A stretch of DNA of 64,000 bases, from assembly GCA_027422505.1 (NCBI GenBank), contig JAPQWV010000653.1, positions 124,001-188,000 of the forward strand, given 5' to 3'. The notes beneath the pieces were generated by a model. The model worked only from the letters and a program-made list of their open reading frames with translations, was not told where the DNA came from and did not search any database. Within the stretch, counting starts at the first letter, position 1. Every line of letters begins with the position of its first letter. Below, in pieces: positions 22,501-35,340 of this stretch. Origin of the DNA: Craterostigma plantagineum. Its lineage: Eukaryota; Streptophyta; Magnoliopsida; Lamiales; Linderniaceae. Made by a program: the position numbers and the translations under genes.

Positions 22501-23669
22501 GGATTAGTGGCGGATTTCCGCAACGTAAGCCGCGGAAGGCCCGTCTAATTAAAAATTTTGTCTACATTGTCATCTCTGTACACGGGCCGAAGCCCCAAAA
22601 ATATCAAAAGAACAAAAAGCCCTAACACCGCTCCACAGGTCTTCATCCATGTACCGCCCTGCCCTCGAAAGTCCGTGGAGCACCGCCACCAGCCGCCTCA
22701 GTCACGACGCGTGCGTCGGACTCAGTACCTACAATACATAAACACTGAGCAATTTGCCCAGTAGGTGAATAAAATGCATGTATGCAAGTGTGCACTCAAC
22801 CCCAATCCCAATATCTCCCAACATAATATAATGCACACTCTTCTTTTCCCACGTTCCTATTTCACACAACACAGGGCCCTTGGTTAGGCTCGACACCCTC
22901 GCGCGCAAAGACTACTGGGAGGCCACCCCCAAGTCTCGCGGCAGCCTACCCTGGTAGTGCACTGGACGATCATGCCAATGGCCTCCTACCGGGTCGCTCC
23001 GCACCAAAAGTATACACTGATAGTGCATTGGACGATCACGCAAAATGGCCTCCTATCAGGTCACATCAATATCTCATCCGGCGTTATGCACCTCGGGATG
23101 GTCACGCCCGAGTAGACAGATCGATCACGCCTGTCTCCGCCAGGTGCCCAGTGAGCCCAACCTCGACTCCTCTAAGAGTCACCAATCACAAGCATCTCAC
23201 TCTACCCCGTACGTCAATATCTCATATTACCGTCTCAATACGGTACAACCATCTCTCTCTCTCTAACGTGGTATGCATGCGCTATGCATATACATGAAAT
23301 TTCATAAAGCATGATCCACGTACAACGTAAGTAAAACAGGTAAAACATGTAAATCACATAAGCCACGTAAATCACATAATCACATGAAAACACATAAATG
23401 TGTTTACGTATTGTAGATGGATAATCCACCTACCTGTCCTCCTGCTATTGTCAAATAAGAAGTCCGGTGTAGTCCCTATATATCGATCCTCTGAATATAA
23501 TAAATATTTTCATATTAATTTACTAAGTTATATAAATTTCGAGAATGCTAAAATTATCAAAACCCTAAAATTTATGAAAACCTAAAAATAATGAAATTTC
23601 TAAAAATAAATAAACCCTAGAAATAGCAAAACCCTAAAATACTGAAAATTTATTAACTGAAATATAATA

Positions 23670-23912
23670 CTACCTCCGTCCCACTAATTTTATCACATTT
23701 TGCCATTTCGGGCGTCCCACTAATTTTATCACCTTTCCTTATTTAGCAAAAAAATTATCACAAACAATCAATATAATAATATTAAATATTCTTAAAAGAC
23801 GTGTCAAAATATACACTTTATTACCTTTTCATTGTACTATATTATTATAATAATACCATCTTAATATCCGTGCCCACCAAGATATGTGATAAAAATAACG
23901 GGACGGAGGTAG
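23670..23912. mobile_element. Stowaway-like MITE
   Basis: A 243 bp element has terminal inverted repeats CTACCTCCGTCCC and GGGACGGAGGTAG and is flanked by TA on both sides (23668-23669 and 23913-23914). This is the signature of Stowaway (Tc1/mariner) MITEs. The subterminal CGTCCCACTAATTTTATCAC is repeated at the left end. No coding capacity. Confidence 0.95.
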
Positions 23913-23929
23913 TATGTCGAAATCTTGGA

Positions 23930-24420
23930 AATGTCGGGACATAGATGTCGAGATTTGATAAGGAAATTAAATGTCGAACTCAACAAATAATATCTACTCT
24001 TATAAATGTCGAGACATCCTTGTATAAAAATGTCGAGACCCTAAACTAATGTCGAGAACTGTTTAGGCTTATCGAAATCTTTATAAATGTCGAAGTGTTT
24101 CTTACTCTAAAGTGTCGAAATTTTACAAATAGATAATGTCGAGAACTTTGTTTGCTAACTCTATAAGGTGTAAATGTCGAGATTCCGAACCATGTCGAAA
24201 TTATACCAATGACGAAAGCTATTATGCATTTCGATTTCTATAAGAATCTTATATCGATATCTTTCTATAATGTATGTAATATAATAATTAACAAATCTAG
24301 CCCCAATAGTTACGAAACCTCTTGATAAAACATCTCGACATCCATGTAATATTCCTAACATGTCGAGATCTTTATTATTAGTATCAAACATCTTGAGATT
24401 CTACTTATCACACCAAACTT
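23930..24420. repeat. Array of TGTCGAGA-type motifs
   Basis: More than fifteen copies and near-copies of (A)TGTCGAGA or ATGTCGAAA are dispersed through the A+T-rich part of the solo LTR. The intervening sequence is not repeated. An equivalent array lies at 48347-48610. Confidence 0.85.
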
Positions 24421-24873
24421 ATTCAATTTCCCTAAGAACACTAAATATCCCAAAACTATCGAAATCTATATTGCTATAATCACCTTAAAATCTAGACTAA
24501 TTCCAGAAAAGCATACGTTCTACATATCAATATTTCGTGTTCCAAAACTATTAATACTTTTATTCTACTATATAATTCATGCTACTAAGATCAAACCTGA
24601 TGAAATCAGGGTTTTCTACTCATGACAGATCACGAGTTCTTATGGTAAGATCATGTAGTTCTTAAAAACAGTGCTCTCCAAAATAAACTTCCTTAGAACC
24701 TAAGTTATCTTCGAATGTTATCAGAATTCTTACTTCAACATAAAAGAAAATATAGTCAAGGATCGAAACATGAGCATCAGGGTTTTTCTTGCTCACATAA
24801 CTTTCGTAATTCTCATATAACATACCACAGGTCACGATAGATACTCATTAATAGAATAATTTAAGTACAAACA

Positions 24874-24878
<5 letters not shown>

Positions 24879-24914
<36 letters not shown>
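24879..24914. repeat. (AT)n microsatellite
   Basis: About 18 uninterrupted AT dinucleotides within the solo LTR. Confidence 0.97.
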
Positions 24915-24919
<5 letters not shown>

Positions 24920-25434
24920 CCATACCTTACGTTGAAGATTTTTCTTTTTGTTTTCGTTATTGAGTGCTCGATATCTCCTCCTTGTTTATAAGGGTTTCTT
25001 TCTAATTGAAGTTTTGCTTTTTCTTTTTACTCGTTTTATTCTTAGGGTGTGGATATATATTAGGATTTCGAACTTTGTGATGGAATTGACAAGGCAATGA
25101 CGAGTCCTTTACTTTGAGCTTAAGTAAGTTTATTAATATCTATGTATCGAAACCTTTGGGTTCATTTTGAAGATATTAGTAAATAAGTACAGCCCAACTT
25201 ATTTTATTTCAACATTATAAGTATAGCCCAATTTACTTAAATTTAATATTATAAATTCCACTTAGCTTTTGGAACATTTCGAAGTTAGGTTGAAATTATT
25301 GAAATTTATACCCTATTTTCACCATTTAAATTTCTCTACAATTCTTCCGAATTCACAAAATTACACAATTAATTACGTCAAAATCCCGTATTAATTCTAC
25401 GGGTATTACATGAGGTTCACGTTCGGTCTGCCCA

Positions 25435-25745
25435 CTCAGGTCTCTTTAGAGTGGTACGTACTAGAACCTTCCCCTCTATACCTAACGCTCGGTCGGCCCA
25501 CTCATGTCTCTTTGGAGTGGTATGTACTAGAGCAGGGGCAGCCTACTCAGGTCTCTTTAGGGCGGCATACACCCAAACCACTAACGTCCCAATGCTCGGC
25601 GGCTAACTCAGGTCGCTTTAGAGTGGCACGCACTCAAGCACCATCCTATCGCTCGGTCTGCCCACTCAGGTCGCTTTAGAGTGGTACGTACTGGAGCACA
25701 GGCAGCCTACTCAGGTCTCTTTAGAGCGGCATACACCCACCCTCT
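25435..25745. repeat. Tandem array, CTCAGGTC(T/G)CTTTAGAG units
   Basis: CTCAGGTC-type unit starts are at 25435, 25501, 25546, 25607, 25665 and 25710, spacing 66, 45, 61, 58 and 45 bp. Related units at about 22408 and 22435 lie left of the solo LTR, which inserted into this array. Confidence 0.85.
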
Positions 25746-26936
25746 ACCTGACGCAAAGACCAACACCACTCGTCGACTCCCCAAACGTTACCGTTACGCA
25801 CGGTACTCCATTCCCCCGCACTGACATGGAATGCAAGTGCAGTGCAGTGCAGATAACATAACATATGGCGTGAAGCATGAGTACATATGACGTGCAACAA
25901 AATAATATACACGCAACGCACATAATTCGTCAAGTCACATAATTCACCGAATTCACATAATCACATAATCACATAACTTAAAAGTTCCAAAACATGTACA
26001 CATATATACACATAAACGGGTTACGTGTCATAGATGAAAAATCACCTACCTGTCGTCCGCAAATTATTAGCTCCTGTTCACGTGAAATTCCTAGCTCCTG
26101 ACCTTAATAAAATTAAAATGTCAATATACTATCTAATTTAAACCATCTAAGTTTTCTATCTTCCTAATTATATTGAAATATTAGCTAAGGAACTGTACTA
26201 GATAAGTAATTATTTAAAAGGTTTTGTTCAGTTGAATCGATCCGCGAACTGCTTAGATGAGTGACTGATCGCAAACTACTTTGCGAATTATTTCTAACCG
26301 GTGAAACTCGTTAAGTTCGTGAAGTTTCCTATGAGGCTTATAAGATTATTTTATTCCTTTTTCTTAGTAAATCTCCCTATTCATAATTAGAGAAATTCCT
26401 AGCACCTTACAACTCGTGAACCTATATGTACCCTATATTATTATTTTATGGTGAATCTATGAAAAAATACCCAATTGGATAAAATTTTGACACATAGGTA
26501 CCCATGTCAGAAAATTTTATAGATAGGTACCCGATTTAATTTTTACCAGTTTCTTTAGTCATGTCGTACCTTCATGTGTGTATATTGTGTACCATAACAC
26601 GTTGATATATGGTCGTACCTACGGCATACCTGTGTGTTACATAGGGCGTACCTAAATATAGCATACATCGTACCATTTTCTGTTATATAGGGTACCTAAA
26701 TGTGTTGATATATGGTACCCAAATGTGTTGTATGGTGTACTTTCGAGGATCAGGTACCTATGTGCAAAAAATTTATTCTGTTAGGTACCTACATACAAAA
26801 TAATCTGCAGGGTATTAAATTACAAGTTTTTATTCAAATAGGTACTTATATGTAAAGACCCCTTATTTATTTCTTAAGGCGTCAAGAAAATCTTACATGC
26901 TGGATCATACCTCACAATTGGACATGTGCTATCTTA

Positions 26937-26937
<1 letters not shown>

Positions 26938-26988
<51 letters not shown>
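26938..26988. repeat. (ATT)n microsatellite
   Basis: About 17 ATT repeats. Confidence 0.97.
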
Positions 26989-27160
26989 TACATTTCTTTT
27001 TTTATAACCTTGTGGGTCCCAGGTGGCTTATAATATATTTCTATTCTATTATGCTTGCGTGAAGTGCCTATTTTACTCAATTCATGTGAAGTGCCTATTG
27101 GTTTATTAAATGACTCACGGATGACTCACCTTTTACTATCCCACTTATATTGATTTTCAT

Positions 27161-27430
27161 TGGTTCACAAATCTATACTAATTCGCAAATTCTTCCTCGA
27201 TTCGTGAAATGGTATGGACAAGGGTTCACCAACTTGCAATTCGTCAAATTGCCTTTGGTCTACGAACTCTTGGTTTCCAATTCACGAAATTACTTATTAA
27301 GGTTTGCGAAGTCAAGTTCGCGAACATGTCTTAACTCGTGAGATCATTATTTCGCATATATTCACCTCCTACCATGAATTCGCGAAATCCTATTTTGAAG
27401 TTCAATTCGCAAACCTTAATGGTTCGTGAA
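27161..27430. repeat. Array of TTCGCGAA-type motifs (nested family A LTR)
   Basis: Repeated forms of AATTCGCGAA, TTCGTGAA and TTTGCGAA occur at short irregular intervals. It is the minus-orientation relative of the array at 44219-44435. The Helitron-like element begins just right of it. Confidence 0.75.
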
Positions 27431-27477
27431 TTTAACATCTTGTGACTCCTACTAAAATTTATAACACTTTTAAAACA

Positions 27478-30317
27478 CTAGGTGTTGCCCGTGCTTCGCA
27501 CGGGTTATTTTTTATGATCAAGTTGAAACACGATTTATTCGAATATAATACATAAATTGAAGACCCTTCCTTGTCTTTGTACCTGCTGAAAGTCGAAGAA
27601 CTTGATATTAAAGAATTTGATATTGATCCGTCTGAGTCAGAGATATCTTACTCTTAGGCGTTTGTTACATTGAATAGTCTTTTAACTTTAATGTTAGTTG
27701 CAATTTTACAATTCAACTTTTATATAATCTAATACAGTGTAACCCGTGAAGCAATCTAGCAACTCTTACATTATCAACTCCCTTTATATATAATAATAGT
27801 CGTTCAACTGAGTAGACTTACAATATTAATGTCTAAAAAATCTTACAAATCTAAAGCTTCTTATGCTCAATCGATTCCATAGCTTGAAAGCGGGTAGAGT
27901 GGAATTACATATCTTGCTCTGGACCCGTTGAAGATTAAAGAACTCGAGATGCAAAATAGAGTAATAAACACATGATATTTTAAATGCAGATTCAACATTC
28001 TTTCGCCTCAGATTTCATCTATTATTGGTGCCTTCTGTCTTGCATTATCCAGCCCTCTCCGGGCAAATGTTTTCTAATCAGATGGGTCTGTATGAGATCG
28101 ATATAGCATGAACCAAGATTTTAACACAAAGAATGCATATTGACGTGTATGACTTGTTCAGTACTTGATAGGAGCAATACCAAAGCTCCAAGCTACCCTT
28201 CAACAACATTCTTCGCTCCCTAAGCGTTGTCCCCTGCTTCATATTCTCGTCCACTGTCCAACCTCTTATTCACCACTTCCTGCAAAGATTTAAATCATAC
28301 ATCACTAAATCATGTTCAATGTTAAAAATAATTACCAAGCACACAAAACAGCAGTAATTCCACAAAAATCTACCTGAAGTTAGCCAAAAGCTAGATAAAT
28401 ACAATAGGTTAAATATAAAGAGAGAGGATAAAAAGGAATGAGCTTTTACCAAGCCAAGTTCAGGTATAATCAGCCATCTAAAGAACCACCAGAAACATGC
28501 ACATACAAACATCTCATGAAGAATAACGAACTGAAAAAAAGTTGAGTTCCCTCGCCATCTTCTGCCGCTCATTGATAAGCCTAACAATATCAATCCCAAA
28601 TCAATTAACTCAATCCACCAAAATTTCAGTAAACCAAACTCTCCAAGATCCAACCTTTATCTTAGCTTCACGTACAACAGACCGACCACCTTACGAAAGG
28701 ATATGTCGAGCGCTTCGACCGACCTCATCCGACTTGGGTCTCGTCCGACCTCCTCCTCCGGAGCGTGATGCTGCAGTGGCGCTAAAAATCACTGGGAGAA
28801 GATAGAACACGCCACAATGAAAAAGGAAAAGAAACCGTCCTCAAGAGGTGGGTTTTGATGGGGCTAAGCGTCATAATAAACCGTCCTCACCCAGTTGGAA
28901 CATACTGACCCGATTCATCAACAATCACAGCGAAAAGAAAAGATGAAGAGTCTCAGATTAATCATACATTACTGTTTCGATGCCCTATCAATTGGATAAT
29001 TGAGACTGCTTAGTTGCCCATAGTATTCAATTAATAAGGCAACTAAATGAATAACAGCTTACGTGTGAGGTTTTTCTATATACTATTTTTTTATAAGCCA
29101 ATTCAAGCTACGTACGGGTTATATATTTGAGATCAAATTTAAATATAGTTACTCGAATATAGAATATTAATTACCATCGTATAAAGCGTTCTGCCATGAC
29201 TCAGAGATCTGTCAAATTCAATTTGTAATGGACCCGAGACATGCCTCTCTCCGACTCAAGCCACCATGCCCCACACCACATGCCATACAACCCAGGTCTG
29301 GTAGGACTGACTCGTCAGACCCTATTTTAGTGTTGCAACATTCTTGTTTGCAATAATTTTACATCATAAACGGACTACTATAAATAATATAACAGTCGAT
29401 CAACGGAACAGTCGTACATCATCCAACCTCGAGCTCGTTTTTGTAAAACCATTGATCTCTTCAGGCGAACAATTTATTGATGGTGCAACCTAGCGTTAAG
29501 AACACTATATCTCGAATTAAGTTCTCGGAGCCAGTAATACAATCTACAGCAGAAAAAATAGATAGTAAATACTTACACTACATATTGTGAAATCATTTTC
29601 GTCCGCTAGGCGCCATCCGCAGCCTATTCGCAACTTCCAGGCGGAGGATGTGAAATACAACAACATAATTCATCAAAGACAAAAGAATTGACCATAATAT
29701 AAAAAAATAAATAAAAAACTGAGCAGAAACTCCGGCAAACACAATGGAGAGATGGGGCTATCGGAGGCACAAAATAATTATCAGCTCGAACATCACAACT
29801 CCGTCGAGAAGCTCGGCCGCCTTAGCCATGCCGATATTGGACAACCTCGGCTCAGGGTAAGAATCAAGGTAAACGCTGCTTGCCTCATGTGTCTGTGGAC
29901 GATGGTTATCTATCCATTTATCTCCTTTCTAGAATACAGTGTTTGTCTCTGTCGAACATAAGACATTGTCGATTTGTTTTCGCTGAAGGTTCTTCGGATA
30001 TTGAGCGAAATTGGAAAGGATAATATCCCAATTCATGAACGATCGTAAAGAGCATCAAAGGTCATAAAACTTGAATTAAACACACTTACATATGACTCTT
30101 CGTTAGTTGCTGTGTGATAAATGCACAAACATGAATCAATAAATACCATGTACGTCCTAAATCAATAAACACAAAATAAGTTTTTTCTTGTTTCAAAAAC
30201 TACTCTATTTTGTGCATTGTAATGCTTTGTTTTGCTGACGTGGCGCATGGAGGAGGGCCTTGAGTTGATGACGTGTCCTTCACAGGAGAGTACTCATCCA
30301 TCTTTTATATATATAGA
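27478..30317 (-). mobile_element. Non-autonomous Helitron-like element
   Basis: The minus-strand 3' end is a 17-base hairpin (CCCGTGCGAAGCACGGG) followed by CAACAC and CTAG at 27478-27481, with T next. The minus-strand 5' end is TCTATATATATAAAAG at 30317, preceded by A. Helitrons have 5' TC, 3' CTRR after a short hairpin, and insert between A and T without target duplication; all three are met. No Rep or helicase coding is seen in the 2.8 kb. The contents (for example short frames at 28270-28653 and 29752-29961) are unrecognised and may be captured fragments. Confidence 0.78.
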
Positions 30318-31229
30318 TTAGAATTTCCAATGAAATACCGTTCTTCTCAAGAACAGTATGGGTTTTCTAAGATCTTTAATATTTTCAAACAATCAAATTT
30401 AAAATTTACTTTTCTCCAAGAACAATTTGAATATTTTAAAAGCTTCATAAAATTGAACGATGGTTTATTCTGCGTAAATTCAATCTTGATAAAACCTGAT
30501 TATAAGAGCTCTAACTAATCATACTCTAATCGTATTCAAACTTTGTACCATGTAATTTCTAGGCATACTATATACAAAGGAAACATGTAAAAGTCAGAGT
30601 GATAATCTATACCTTTCCAATCTTAGAATGAGCCTTGTTCGAATTTTCTCCTCCCTTCTTACTCAAGTTCTTCTATAGTTTCTAACTAATGATGGAAAGT
30701 CTTTCTTATCCTAGCTTGCTATTTGCGTGTGATATAATACAAATGACGTTAGGTCTTCAACATGTTTTTCCTATCTGTATGTAGCAAATATTATAATAAT
30801 ATTATCTTAGGGTGTTGTCCCTTTACCTTAAGTTATCGACATAACTTCTAATATTATAATCATTCTTTAAGGCTATGATAGCGATGATATAATAGTTCTA
30901 TGTTTCAAGCTTCGAAGTCTCTCCCTTTTCCAAATACTATTCTTATTTTAATATTGAAATAGATTACCCTTTGACTAAGGTTTCGAGTCTTATATTTGTA
31001 CAATCCTATACTTAAATCTTTGTCGTATCTTATATAAAATCTCTTCTAGGTCCCAACTTAAATTTTATTAGGGTGGAATTTCATAATAGCACAGATAACT
31101 AAACATGTATTTACGAAGTCATATAAGCACATAATATGCAGTCATGTAAATATATAATATTAATTCACGAAATCACATAGTTTGCACATAAGTTCATATA
31201 TTAACATGCTCATAAAAGTCCGGGGTATT

Positions 31230-32035
31230 ACATATGGTTCTCGAGAAATATGTCTTTTAATCGAAGATTTATATGATTTGCGGCACAAGAAAGTGTTTTC
31301 GCGTGATATTATTTTTCCAATTGGTGAATTTCGAAGTCATATCAGTTTTGTTGGAAGAATTTCGAAATCTATTTCGAGAACTTTGGTCAATTTCTCGTTA
31401 AATTAGGTTTTCGTAATACTTAATTTTATAAAGACTGATTTTTTTAAAATACAAGTTTCCATGAAATTAAAGAAGTTTTCACAGCCGATTTCGGGCTGAT
31501 TTCAAAAGATTTCGCGGGCCAAGAAGTTTTCGCAGTAGAAATAGAAGTCGGGCCGAGAACTATTTCGGCGGGCTTGGATGATTTCGTGGGCCGACCTGTG
31601 TGAGAGAAAAGACGGGCTTTTCGTGTCCAACTGAATTTCGAAATCATCAAATCTTCGAACAATTTCTTGCAAGCAATTTCGGAGTATATCGCGGAACTAA
31701 TTTCAAAAGACTTTTCGCAATTCATTTCTCCAAGACACTTAACGAAACATTTTACGAAACAATGTTCGAAGCATTTTACGAAACCATATGTTCGAAATTC
31801 AGTTTGCAAAATCTTTCGAAAAATTTTCTTTGATTTTCCGAAATCAATTTCGAATTTCAAGCTAAATAAAGTTCGAAATCTTTTACGAAACAACGTTCGG
31901 AATCCTTATTTCACGAAATCAAATTTCGAAAGACATTTCATTTCGAAATTCTTAAACATACAATTATTGAACATAGGCAAATTTCGAAACATGCATCTAA
32001 TACACTTAGATAGTTCGAAATTCATTACAGCCATC
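31230..32035. repeat. Array of TTTCGAAA-type motifs
   Basis: Many copies of TTTCGAAA, AATTTCGAA and related forms are dispersed here and in 21276-21500, the two halves of the interrupted family B solo LTR. Frames across the stretch are by-products of the repeated motif, not genes. Confidence 0.8.
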
Positions 32036-33607
32036 TAATTTAGTCAATATACTAACAGAATAACATTTCGGCACTCAAGGGTCGTGATATTAGGAAACTC
32101 ACCAGGCAATTAGCAAACACTTTCAGGATACCAGGTAAGTGGAAAGCCCAACTACAACACATAAATTTTATGTGCATGAATTATGCACATAAAATTTTGT
32201 ACATGGAAGTGTGTACATGGATGGGACCGACGTGGCTGACTGATAAATTATTTTTGACTACGCATGCGCACTCACCTATGTATTCATGTCCTAGGTCATT
32301 TTGTAATGTACAGAAGGGTTTCCTTTATGTAAAAGGAAAAATTTTGTACGCACTTTCGTATATATGATTTTCGTTACCTCGTTTACAATCACATAAAATA
32401 GTAGTAAGAATGGGTGGTGGAAGTTAAGGATTCCACATAATTGTTCATTGGAGTGACTAGTCAACGAGTAGGGTCCTATCATCGACTAATATTGGGCTAT
32501 TTTGCAGGATTTGATTTGTTCGCGTTGAAGCTCCATGATGGATGGTAATACTATACACGTAGTTAGATAAGCTAGGCGTAACCCCGAGTCTCGCCACGTT
32601 GTTAGTAGATTGCGTGGTTCCTACGTCTACTAATATGCATGTCGGGGTTTGATGGATAAGGAGGGTGCTTGCCACTACAGACGGGTTGTTCTCCGCTGTA
32701 ATACCCGTAAATTTTACTACGGGATTTTGGATGTAATTAAATATGTAATTTGGAAGTAAATTTGATCATGAAATTTTAATGGAATATTTTCAAATAAATT
32801 GTGAAACTTAAACAAGAATGATAATAATAAAAATAATAATAGAACAAATAGTGATGGGCTACACTTAGCTTTCGTAACTTAGGCCCAAGAATTAAGTTTT
32901 CTTAGGTCCAAATCATATAAATGTAATAAGTAATAGGTTACTTAATACTAAGGGAAAACCACCAACGACCAAGATGTCTAATCATCACCATTCTCGAAAC
33001 TTTTCCTTAGTACATATCCACAACTCATAAGGGGAAACAAATCTGATCATCACAAGAAATATTATACGTAGAAAGAAGGAGAAAAATGAAAGAAACCCCA
33101 ACTCATAAGCTTAACGGTTCGAGAATCTGAAAGTTGAAGAAATGTATATTTCTTAAACTTAAACATAGTGTACTTAAGTTATTTTCAACAACTATATAAT
33201 GTTTGATTATTTCATAAAATGACTAAGGGTTGTTCGAAGGTTATCATGAATTTAGAATTCGCAAGTTAGAGCTCATGTTCATAAGTGTTACGATGATATA
33301 GGAATTCAAGTGACTCGAAGTATATGTTGGTAATAGGAATTTGATTTCACCGTACCCTTTTCTGGGATGACAATGACTTTCGATGATAAATAATTTTAGT
33401 AAGTACTGTTTCATTTATGGGATATTAGGATATTGTTTTAGTGTAGTGAAGGTTATTTAGGACGTACCGTTTTCTGAAAATAGCATAGGTTTTTAAGATG
33501 ATTTTTATAAGTATTAGGGTTTTTGAAAGAATCACTATTTATGGACTTCGGATAAATTTTGAGTGTGTTTCGCGAGTCTTAAGAATTTCACGAATCGAGT
33601 TTCGCGA

Positions 33608-35326
33608 TGAAGATATAAAAGTGCCTAAGAGGGGGGGTGAATTAGGCTAATAAAATTTTATGCTTCTTTTTCAAAACCTTAGTGTGGTGACTTAGATATA
33701 CCTACTGATGTTTGTAACTAGTATGCCTGATATATCCTAGTAACGTCGGATGTGTGTCGGGTCTGTCTCACAGCGATAAAGAAATAACTGAAAAGTAAAT
33801 GCGAGACAGGATTTTTATAGAGGTTATATCCCCAACTGGGGTTTACTCCTCTCCTTGGGATTTTCTTCCCAAGAGTTTAACCAATCACTATAATGCACCG
33901 TAGCTGGATACAAAACTGATTGGTCAGCCCAATACACAACCGAAACAAGTCGAACACTAGACACTACTAGGTTACCACACGCCGAGTTTCGTTCCTCGGA
34001 ATCTCCTTGATCCCGACAGACACAGCTCGCTACCGAAGGGCCCCCGGACTTGTCCTTCCCTTCACGTGTGCGTAAACGTCGACCTTGCCTCCTTGGTATT
34101 GCTCACGTCCGAAGACAACACGTCCGAAGACAGAATATATGGCAGGGGATGATGGAATATCTGATGAATCACTCGCTCAGTGATGGATATGCAAGTTAAA
34201 GTTCTGGTAGGCAGAAAGCTATCGCAAGTGAAAGGCTCAGGAATATCTTAGTATCTCTCTGCTCAAAAATCTCTCGTAGGCTTAGATTCGCAAATTCTCT
34301 GTTCTGTTCTCTGTTTTTCGAAAGTCTAAAGTGCAGTTCATATAAATCCTTTTCTAATAGCACTTGACATGGAAAGTCATATCAAACAATAATCACCAAA
34401 TCAAGCATAGTTTCCATGTAGCTTTCGAATCAATCATACCATATAAATCATGCTTCTAATAAATCGTCACAACGGTCATATAGCACATTAAAGCATGATT
34501 ATATTCCATATAAAGCTCAATTTTCGTACTCAAGCAATTTCAACCATTTCGCATATATTTTCCATATCGACATTTTCCATAAGTGATTCCCTGCTATCAG
34601 TTCCTAGTAACGAGTAACTTTAGATTTACTTTCCAAGTATGGCACATAAGATAGCAAGGCATAAGCACGTTTTCCATGTACAGCTCATAGCATTTAATCA
34701 ATATATTTACCATGTTTAGCACAAAAATCATATCAGAGCTTACTTAAATCGATTTATCACATCATGGCACAACTTTCCTTATTTCAGAGATCACATCCGT
34801 TTGTAGCACATATCATATAATAGCACCTTATCCACAAAGTCAATCAAATCAAATCTTTCCTTAATATAATAATCCAATCAGCACAAGGAAAGATATTAAT
34901 TCAATATTGCACATTAAATACAGTGGAAAGCATGCAAGAATCGTATAAGTGATTTTCGTCCAGGAATAAACAAGTATCAACGGATATATCACTTTCCATA
35001 TATAAACAGCATATTTTCCTTTTATAACTCAGTAGGATATCTCATGCATTATTTCCATATATAGCACAGAACGATATATCCTATCTCATGGACTGTCTAT
35101 AATATGCGATCACCTAGTTCCATCAAATCATCACAAAATCACACGCAATTCAAATATTCAACACTTTAACAATTTTCAGCTCATTAACAATGCATGGTTG
35201 AATATTATCATGAACTTAGACATTTTATTTGTCCCAAATCGAATTGCTTATTTTATAGACCTAATGTCATTTCAATTACATCGTTCATCAAAACTCTCTA
35301 ACATATATGGACCAAAAAGGTCAACA
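33608..35326 (-). repeat. 3' LTR of the Ty1/copia element
   Basis: The minus strand starts TGTTGACCTTTTTGG at 35326 and ends TATATCTTCA at 33608. As read, it is identical to the other LTR. Confidence 0.96.
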
Positions 35327-35340
35327 TTCTCCCCCTTTTT
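35327..35340 (-). other. Polypurine tract of the Ty1/copia element
   Basis: The minus strand reads AAAAAGGGGGAGAA immediately before the 3' LTR. Confidence 0.93.

Larger units (their letters stand above)
22476..25410 (-). mobile_element. Solo chromovirus LTR (family A)
   Basis: This 2935 bp LTR runs from TGTGGCGATCC to GGGTATTACA in minus orientation, flanked on both sides by tgagg (22471-22475 and 25411-25415), a perfect target duplication. It contains a Stowaway MITE, an array of TGTCGAGA motifs, an (AT)n tract and the ACAGGTAGGTGGAT block near 23427-23440. It sits inside another LTR of the same broad family. No coding region is present. Confidence 0.93.
21965..31222 (-). mobile_element. 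Chromovirus LTR (family A) nested in the family B solo LTR
   Basis: The left part (about 21965-22475) matches family A blocks: GTGGCGGATTTTCGCAACG, the TCCACAGGTCGCATCCATG region and CGCCTCAG. The right end, ggggtattaca at 31222, matches the TGTAATACCC start in minus orientation. I see no clear target duplication and the left boundary is uncertain by tens of bases. It is interrupted by solo LTR 22476-25410 and by the Helitron-like element. The part at 26420-26880 is rich in GGTACC-containing near-repeats and is unassigned beyond being within this LTR. Confidence 0.68.
21136..32437 (+). mobile_element. Solo chromovirus LTR (family B), expanded by nested insertions
   Basis: The left end reads TATAATACCCGAGTCCCG, a near match to the element E LTR start (TGTAATAACCGAGTCCCG) in plus orientation. 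The right end is ttccaca at 32437. Flanking pentamers are taatc (21131-21135) and taatt (32438-32442), a target duplication with one mutation. LTR sequence proper is 21136 to about 21964 and about 31223-32437. Both parts are rich in TTTCGAAA-type motifs, supporting their common origin. The stretch holds no gene. A caggtaagtgga block is at 32132-32143. Confidence 0.82.
20920..32696 (-). pseudogene. Chromovirus E aspartic protease, split by an 11.3 kb LTR stack
   Basis: The C-terminal part (21135-20920) reads DYEVILGMDWLSKYRAVIDC, the conserved end of chromovirus protease. The N-terminal part is 11.3 kb away at 32696-32438 and reads LIHQTPTCILVDVGTTQS, corresponding to the LIDSGATHS active-site region in element F. 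Here the second motif position is V and the third is G, so the Asp of LVDVGTT is kept but the context has decayed. A frameshift near 32460 precedes the break. Removing the solo LTR at 21136-32437 and one target duplication brings NNY and EVILGMDW together. Gag of this element is missing; it was probably lost with the deletion at 53304. Confidence 0.85.

Noticed and set aside
26420..26880. A separate transposon built of GGTACC-containing near-repeats
   Set aside because: No terminal repeats or target duplication could be found, so it is left as part of the enclosing LTR.
28270..28805. Frames of 127 and 87 residues on opposite strands in the Helitron-like element
   Set aside because: They overlap each other, show no recognisable motif and have biased hydrophobic or Pro/Arg-rich composition. 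Not supported as genes.
21965..31222. A clean target duplication for the nested family A LTR
   Set aside because: I looked for a shared pentamer next to both ends and found none; the left terminus has decayed, so only approximate limits are given.
31444..31893. A 149-residue minus-strand frame rich in Phe, Ser and Lys
   Set aside because: Its composition follows from the TTTCGAAA array that covers the stretch.
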